Shown here in pieces: positions 7,203-9,659 of a stretch of DNA of 9,659 bases. This DNA comes from Candidatus Apopatocola equi. GTDB lineage: Bacteria > Bacillota > Clostridia > Oscillospirales > Oscillospiraceae. The position numbers and the translations under genes were made by a program. Under the pieces are notes generated by a model that was given only the letters and a program-made list of their open reading frames with translations, had not been told where the DNA came from and searched no databases. How positions within the stretch are numbered: position 1 is the first letter of the stretch; every line of letters begins with the position of its first letter. Location of the stretch: positions 1 to 9,659 of the forward strand of contig JAGHSH010000103.1 of NCBI GenBank assembly GCA_018065965.1. The letters run 5' to 3'.

Positions 7203-8245
7203 AGAGAGCCGGATACAGGGGACGCACCCCGGAGAGCGCGGGGGAGCAGGGCTTCTGGCCGTCCTACGCGGATATGATGTCCGCGCTGGCGCTCATCCTG
7301 TTTTTCCTGATGCTGCTCTCCTATATTCAGAATCTCATTACCGGCAACGATCTCCAGAGCACCCAGAAGCTGCTGGAGAGCACCCGGGAGGAGCTTGCGC
7401 TCACCCTCTCGGAGATGGGGGACGCGGGAAAGAAGCTCGGCTCCCTTACGGGGGAACTGGATCGGGCACAGCTCAAGCTGGATCTGCAGCAGGAGGAGAT
7501 CGCGGGCTATTCCCTGAAGATCGATGAGCAGACCGAGACCATCGCCTCCCAGCAGAAGCTCATCGGCGATCAGGCCCGCTATCTGAAGGACGCCAACGAG
7601 GAGATCGTGGCCATGCGGGATCAGATGCAGACCATCGCCGTACTGCGCCTGTCCATTCTGGAGCAGATCCGCGCAAGCATTGCCGACGTGATGGGCGATG
7701 CGGGCAAGGTCAGCATCGGCGAGAACGGAAACATTATCCTCAGCGAGGGCATCCTCTTTGACTTGGGCTCTGCGGAGATTCGGGGCGGCAGCCAGAAGGT
7801 GCTTAACGAGCTGATCGACGTGTTTGCCGATTTTCTCAGCGACGAGGAGAACGCCCGCTATGTAGACAGCATCGTCATCTCCGGCCATACCGACAGCACC
7901 GGCACCGGTGAGGTCAACCGGGAGCTCTCCACCGACCGGGCCAACGCCGTGCTGAATTACCTGCTGAACGGAAAGAACGGGAAGCTGAAGGATGACGCGG
8001 GCTATTTCTGCGCAGCCGGCTACGGCGCGACCCGACCGGTCCGGAGCAACGATACAGAGGAGGGACGCTCGGCCAACCGCCGCATTGAGATCTCCATGAT
8101 CCTCCGGGACGAAACGGTGCTGGATATCGTGGATCAGTATCTGGCGCTGGATCTGCCCGAGAGCAGCGAAAAGGTCAGCGAGCAGGCCCGACGGGTACTC
8201 ACTGAAGCCCATAAACTCATAAACGGGGACGGTTCTGTTTTATGA
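7199..8245 (+). CDS. MotB/OmpA-type peptidoglycan-binding motor subunit, ZorB-like
   Basis: This 348-residue protein is the expected partner of the channel protein. A short cytoplasmic N-terminus leads to one transmembrane helix (about 24-46) preceded by FWPSYADMMSAL, where D25 corresponds to the ion-carrying aspartate of MotB. Residues about 52-145 are strongly heptad-like (Leu/Glu/Gln-rich) and probably form a long extracytoplasmic coiled coil. An OmpA-C peptidoglycan-binding domain follows (about 175-305), with GHTDSTG (229-235), LSTDRANAV and EGRSANRRIEI (288-298). The ATG at 7199 overlaps the upstream stop and has AGAGAAGGG at 7 bases; an in-frame ATG 18 codons earlier lies inside the upstream gene and is less likely. 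The last ten residues and the stop are encoded by a repeat that also occurs at the window's right end, so the native C-terminus was probably replaced. Flagellar neighbours are absent. Confidence 0.88.
   Translation: MKRAGYRGRTPESAGEQGFWPSYADMMSALALILFFLMLLSYIQNLITGNDLQSTQKLLESTREELALTLSEMGDAGKKLGSLTGELDRAQLKLDLQQEEIAGYSLKIDEQTETIASQQKLIGDQARYLKDANEEIVAMRDQMQTIAVLRLSILEQIRASIADVMGDAGKVSIGENGNIILSEGILFDLGSAEIRGGSQKVLNELIDVFADFLSDEENARYVDSIVISGHTDSTGTGEVNRELSTDRANAVLNYLLNGKNGKLKDDAGYFCAAGYGATRPVRSNDTEEGRSANRRIEISMILRDETVLDIVDQYLALDLPESSEKVSEQARRVLTEAHKLINGDGSVL
8213..8244 (+). repeat. Left copy of a 32-bp exact direct repeat
   Basis: These 32 bases, from AAACTCATAAACGGGG to CTGTTTTATG, recur without mismatch at 9628-9659. 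They encode the last ten residues of the MotB/OmpA-like protein and lead into its TGA stop. The match breaks on the left (T versus G). The extent on the right cannot be known because the other copy runs to the window edge. Confidence 0.97.
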
Positions 8246-8276
8246 CTTTTCATAAAACAGAACCGTCCCCGTTTAT
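8219..8276. repeat. 26-bp perfect palindrome between convergent genes
   Basis: Bases 8219-8244 and 8251-8276 are perfectly complementary 26-bp arms around the 6-base loop ACTTTT. The core GGGGACGGTTCTG and its complement recall palindromic repeats found near REP-associated tyrosine transposases and IS200-like elements in Firmicutes; this is a resemblance from memory. It sits between the stop codons of two convergent genes and could also act as a transcription barrier, although a clean T run is missing. Confidence 0.95.
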
Positions 8277-8497
8277 TACTTGTTCAGCTTCGGATTATCG
8301 GTGCGGTACAGAATATAGTCAACAGAAACGCCGTAGTAGTCCGCGAAAGCGATTAACATGAGGTAATCCGCTTCCCGCTCCCCGTTTTCATATCTGCTGA
8401 CACTGTTCTGGTTCAGGCTCAGATCCATGGCGACCTTCAGCTGTGTATAGCCCCGTTTCTCTCTGAGTTCCTTCAGACGTGTTTTAATGTCAATCAC
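8276..8497 (-). CDS. XRE/Cro-CI family small transcriptional repressor
   Basis: This 73-residue protein is almost entirely one HTH_3 domain: LKELREKRGYTQLKVAMDLSLNQNSVSRYENG (8-39), then FADYYGVSVDYILYRTDNP, a common ending in clostridial phage and accessory-element regulators. The recognition helix is about 27-38. The start is taken as GTG at 8497. AAGGG abuts it directly, so the spacing is poor; an upstream stop rules out longer versions, and a slightly later non-ATG start is possible. The start lies in the spacer of a 12-bp-arm palindrome, which suggests autoregulation. The divergent lipoprotein gene is the probable target. The stop codon touches the large palindrome at the cassette's left end. 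Confidence 0.88.
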   Translation of the reverse strand: MIDIKTRLKELREKRGYTQLKVAMDLSLNQNSVSRYENGEREADYLMLIAFADYYGVSVDYILYRTDNPKLNK

Positions 8498-8512
8498 CCC
8501 TTGACATTAAAA
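8482..8512. promoter_or_regulatory. Candidate repressor operator (12-bp-arm palindrome)
   Basis: TTTTAATGTCAA (8482-8493) and TTGACATTAAAA (8501-8512) are perfect inverted repeats around a 7-base spacer. The spacer contains the repressor's GTG start and the right arm begins with the -35 hexamer of the lipoprotein promoter. A bound repressor would cover both. In repressor mRNA the same arms could pair and hide the ribosome binding site. Confidence 0.7.
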
Positions 8513-8529
8513 TACCGTTTTGGTATAAT
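8501..8529 (+). promoter_or_regulatory. Perfect extended -10 promoter of the lipoprotein gene
   Basis: TTGACA (8501-8506) and TATAAT (8524-8529) are 17 bases apart, and TGG precedes the -10, so both hexamers, the spacer and the extended -10 are consensus. Transcription should start near 8536, about 50 bases before the ATG. A promoter this strong next to an operator implies tight repression by default. Confidence 0.92.
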
Positions 8530-8550
8530 CATAATATCCCAATTTGGTAT
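8512..8550. promoter_or_regulatory. Iterated GGTAT half-sites around the -10
   Basis: ATACC (8512-8516) and GGTAT (8522-8526) form a small inverted repeat spanning the -10, and TTTGGTAT occurs at 8519-8526 and again at 8543-8550, 24 bases apart. They may be secondary repressor sites. Low complexity of AT-rich DNA is the alternative. Confidence 0.35.
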
Positions 8551-8586
8551 ATAATATGAAGTATCATCAATATTAGGGGGAGAAAA

Positions 8587-9624
8587 ATGAAGATCAAAAA
8601 ATGCGCTGCACTTGCACTGCTCCTGACTCTGTTGCTTTGTGCTTGCGGAAACGATAGGAAACAAGATAGCTACCAAGAAAAAACAAAAGTAGAAAGCACA
8701 GAGGAAATGGAAGCAAGAGCGGAGGAGGAAGCTGCCTCGATCTTTGGCTCGAATCTGGAAAAAATGAAGAAAGGGGAAAACATCATTAGAGTAAAAAGAC
8801 TTGAGGATCTTGCAAATTCATACCCGGATAATACCAAGATAGCGAATTATTACTATTTCTCAAAAGGATATTTGCACCTCTACTCCTACGAAAACGTCAA
8901 TCAAAACGAGAGTGAATATGAGGAGTACAAAGTGAATATGGGGCGTGTGGAAGTACCCTTTGAAGGAGAATACAGCGACTTCATAGATGACTATATAAAT
9001 CAACATGAATTTGAGGATAGAGATTTATCCGATCAGCAGGGAAGCGCAGAGGAAACCAGCAGGACGGATACATCAAGTACATTCACCCACCTTTCCCGGA
9101 ACGATAAAATTGATATTCTGGTCTCTGTAATTAGAAAGGAAGATAGTCTCGGCGGGAATGTATCCGAGAAAGAGGAGGAAAAAATCCTCAGCGAAGTTGC
9201 AGCTGAGTATGGAATTACAGAATTTGACATTATGGTTCTGGAATTGGATGGAGACTTATTAAGAGAAGCGTATGCAAAGACGGCCTCTGTTTCTTATGCA
9301 CCGTCATCAGGCAAAAGCGGCGGGAAAGCAGGGTACTCTCTGGAAGAAAAGAACGCCATCCAGTCGGCTAAGAACTATCTTTCATTTATGGCTTTTTCAC
9401 GAAGCGGTCTTATTGGGCAGCTTGAGTTTGAAGGCTACAGCAATAAAACAGCTGTGGCTGCAGTTGACAGTCTGTCCGTTAACTGGAATGAGCAGGCCAA
9501 AAAATCTGCGGAGACTTACCTGTCAGTCATGCCTTTTTCCAGAAAAGAGTTGATTGCACAGCTTATTTACGAAGGATTCTCTGAATCTCAGGCGCAGTAT
9601 GCTGCAAAAGCAGTGGGATACTAA
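8587..9624 (+). CDS. Lipoprotein with two C-terminal Ltp-type (PF07553) repeats
   Basis: This 345-residue protein has a lipoprotein signal peptide: KIKK, a hydrophobic stretch (7-19) and lipobox LCAC with C20 as the lipidated cysteine. An acidic, charged segment follows (about 25-60), then an unrecognised middle part (60-145), a Ser/Thr/Gln-rich linker (about 148-167) and a possible helical section (170-230). The last 90 residues (256-345) are two copies of a 45-residue motif of the form A..YL..M.FSR..LI.QL..EG.S...A..A (NYLSFMAFSRSGLIGQL and TYLSVMPFSRKELIAQL). I recognise this as the PF07553 repeat. In streptococcal phage TP-J34 the lipoprotein Ltp carries such repeats and blocks injection of superinfecting phage DNA; other members are of unknown function. 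The ATG has AGGGGGAG 4 bases upstream. Base composition is AT-rich compared with the left flank. Surface anchoring is well supported; the exclusion role is inference. Confidence 0.85.
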   Translation: MKIKKCAALALLLTLLLCACGNDRKQDSYQEKTKVESTEEMEARAEEEAASIFGSNLEKMKKGENIIRVKRLEDLANSYPDNTKIANYYYFSKGYLHLYSYENVNQNESEYEEYKVNMGRVEVPFEGEYSDFIDDYINQHEFEDRDLSDQQGSAEETSRTDTSSTFTHLSRNDKIDILVSVIRKEDSLGGNVSEKEEEKILSEVAAEYGITEFDIMVLELDGDLLREAYAKTASVSYAPSSGKSGGKAGYSLEEKNAIQSAKNYLSFMAFSRSGLIGQLEFEGYSNKTAVAAVDSLSVNWNEQAKKSAETYLSVMPFSRKELIAQLIYEGFSESQAQYAAKAVGY

Positions 9625-9627
9625 TTG

Positions 9628-9659
9628 AAACTCATAAACGGGGACGGTTCTGTTTTATG
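9628..9659 (+). repeat. Right copy of the 32-bp direct repeat, running to the window end
   Basis: This copy is identical to 8213-8244 and begins 3 bases after the lipoprotein stop codon. The sequence ends exactly where the left copy reaches its ACTTTT loop, so whether the second palindrome arm is present here cannot be seen. Confidence 0.97.

Larger units (their letters stand above)
8213..9659. mobile_element. Repeat-bounded accessory cassette (repressor plus lipoprotein)
   Basis: A 1,415-base unit from the start of the left repeat to the start of the right repeat contains an XRE repressor gene and a lipoprotein gene. Composition differs sharply from the flank: 22 of 60 bases are G or C at 8881-8940, against 40 of 60 at 7981-8040. 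There is no transposase or integrase inside, so if it moves it does so in trans, or the repeats were sites for homologous recombination. The right boundary may extend beyond the window. Confidence 0.5.

Noticed and set aside
7109..8212. 367-codon open frame on the minus strand
   Set aside because: Antisense to the OmpA-domain protein, whose motifs are clear; no start signal.
6300..8245. Complete Zorya system
   Set aside because: Only the two stator-like genes are present; none of zorC, zorD or zorE is in the window, so the full system cannot be claimed.
6300..8245. Flagellar motA-motB
   Set aside because: No flagellar genes nearby, three rather than four membrane segments in the channel protein, and an unusual linker in the partner.
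8494..8676. 60-codon minus-strand frame over the lipoprotein start
   Set aside because: It covers a perfect plus-strand promoter and the lipoprotein signal peptide, and has no motif of its own.
8213..9659. CRISPR array or phage attachment sites
   Set aside because: Only two repeat copies 1.4 kb apart with coding DNA between them, and no integrase gene; the palindromic structure fits neither a spacer array nor a simple att pair.

Overview
The window looks like chromosomal DNA of a high-GC, low-redundancy Firmicute of the Clostridia type (Oscillospiraceae or a relative). The evidence is gene content and order (yceD-rpmF, then a DUF512 radical-SAM-like gene directly upstream of der), strong AGGAGG-type ribosome binding sites, consensus sigma-A promoters and GC-rich housekeeping codons. 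The taxonomic placement is an inference. No rRNA, tRNA or CRISPR array was seen.

Bases 1-3100, minus strand, are translation and ribosome genes. A consensus promoter at 3125-3153 drives yceD (DUF177) and rpmF (ribosomal protein L32). A strong hairpin terminator (2321-2352) follows rpmF. Next comes the DUF512 PDZ/radical-SAM-like gene, then der (EngA GTPase) 4 bases further on; der runs off the left edge.

Bases 3100-6166 hold metabolic and RNA-modification genes. An RluA-family pseudouridine synthase (plus) converges, 3 bases apart, on an acyl-ACP thioesterase (minus, TTG start). The thioesterase diverges from a threonine-aldolase-like PLP enzyme (plus). The two promoters of the divergent pair have their -35 boxes in the two arms of one inverted repeat. 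A clear terminator closes the aldolase gene.

Bases 6167-8245 encode a two-gene membrane motor: a MotA/TolQ/ExbB-type channel protein and a MotB/OmpA-type protein, overlapping by ATGA. The two-gene architecture resembles the ZorA-ZorB core of the Zorya anti-phage systems. However, no flagellar, Tol/Ton or known Zorya effector gene (zorC, zorD, zorE) is visible.

Bases 8213-9659 are a compositionally distinct, AT-rich accessory cassette. It holds a small XRE/Cro-CI repressor gene (minus) and a divergent lipoprotein gene (plus). The lipoprotein has two C-terminal repeats that I recognise as Ltp type (PF07553), the family of the phage TP-J34 superinfection-exclusion lipoprotein. The lipoprotein promoter is a perfect extended -10 consensus overlapped by a 12-bp-arm palindrome that also covers the repressor start codon, so it is probably a repressed switch. 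The cassette is bounded by an exact direct repeat of at least 32 bp. The left copy forms one arm of a 26-bp perfect palindrome and supplies the last ten codons and the stop of the MotB/OmpA-like gene. The right copy is cut by the window end.

The most interesting hypothesis is that the right third is a small envelope-associated defence island: a Zorya-like stator pair next to a repeat-bounded, repressor-controlled, Ltp-like exclusion lipoprotein. The architecture can be read directly; the defence role is inferred.
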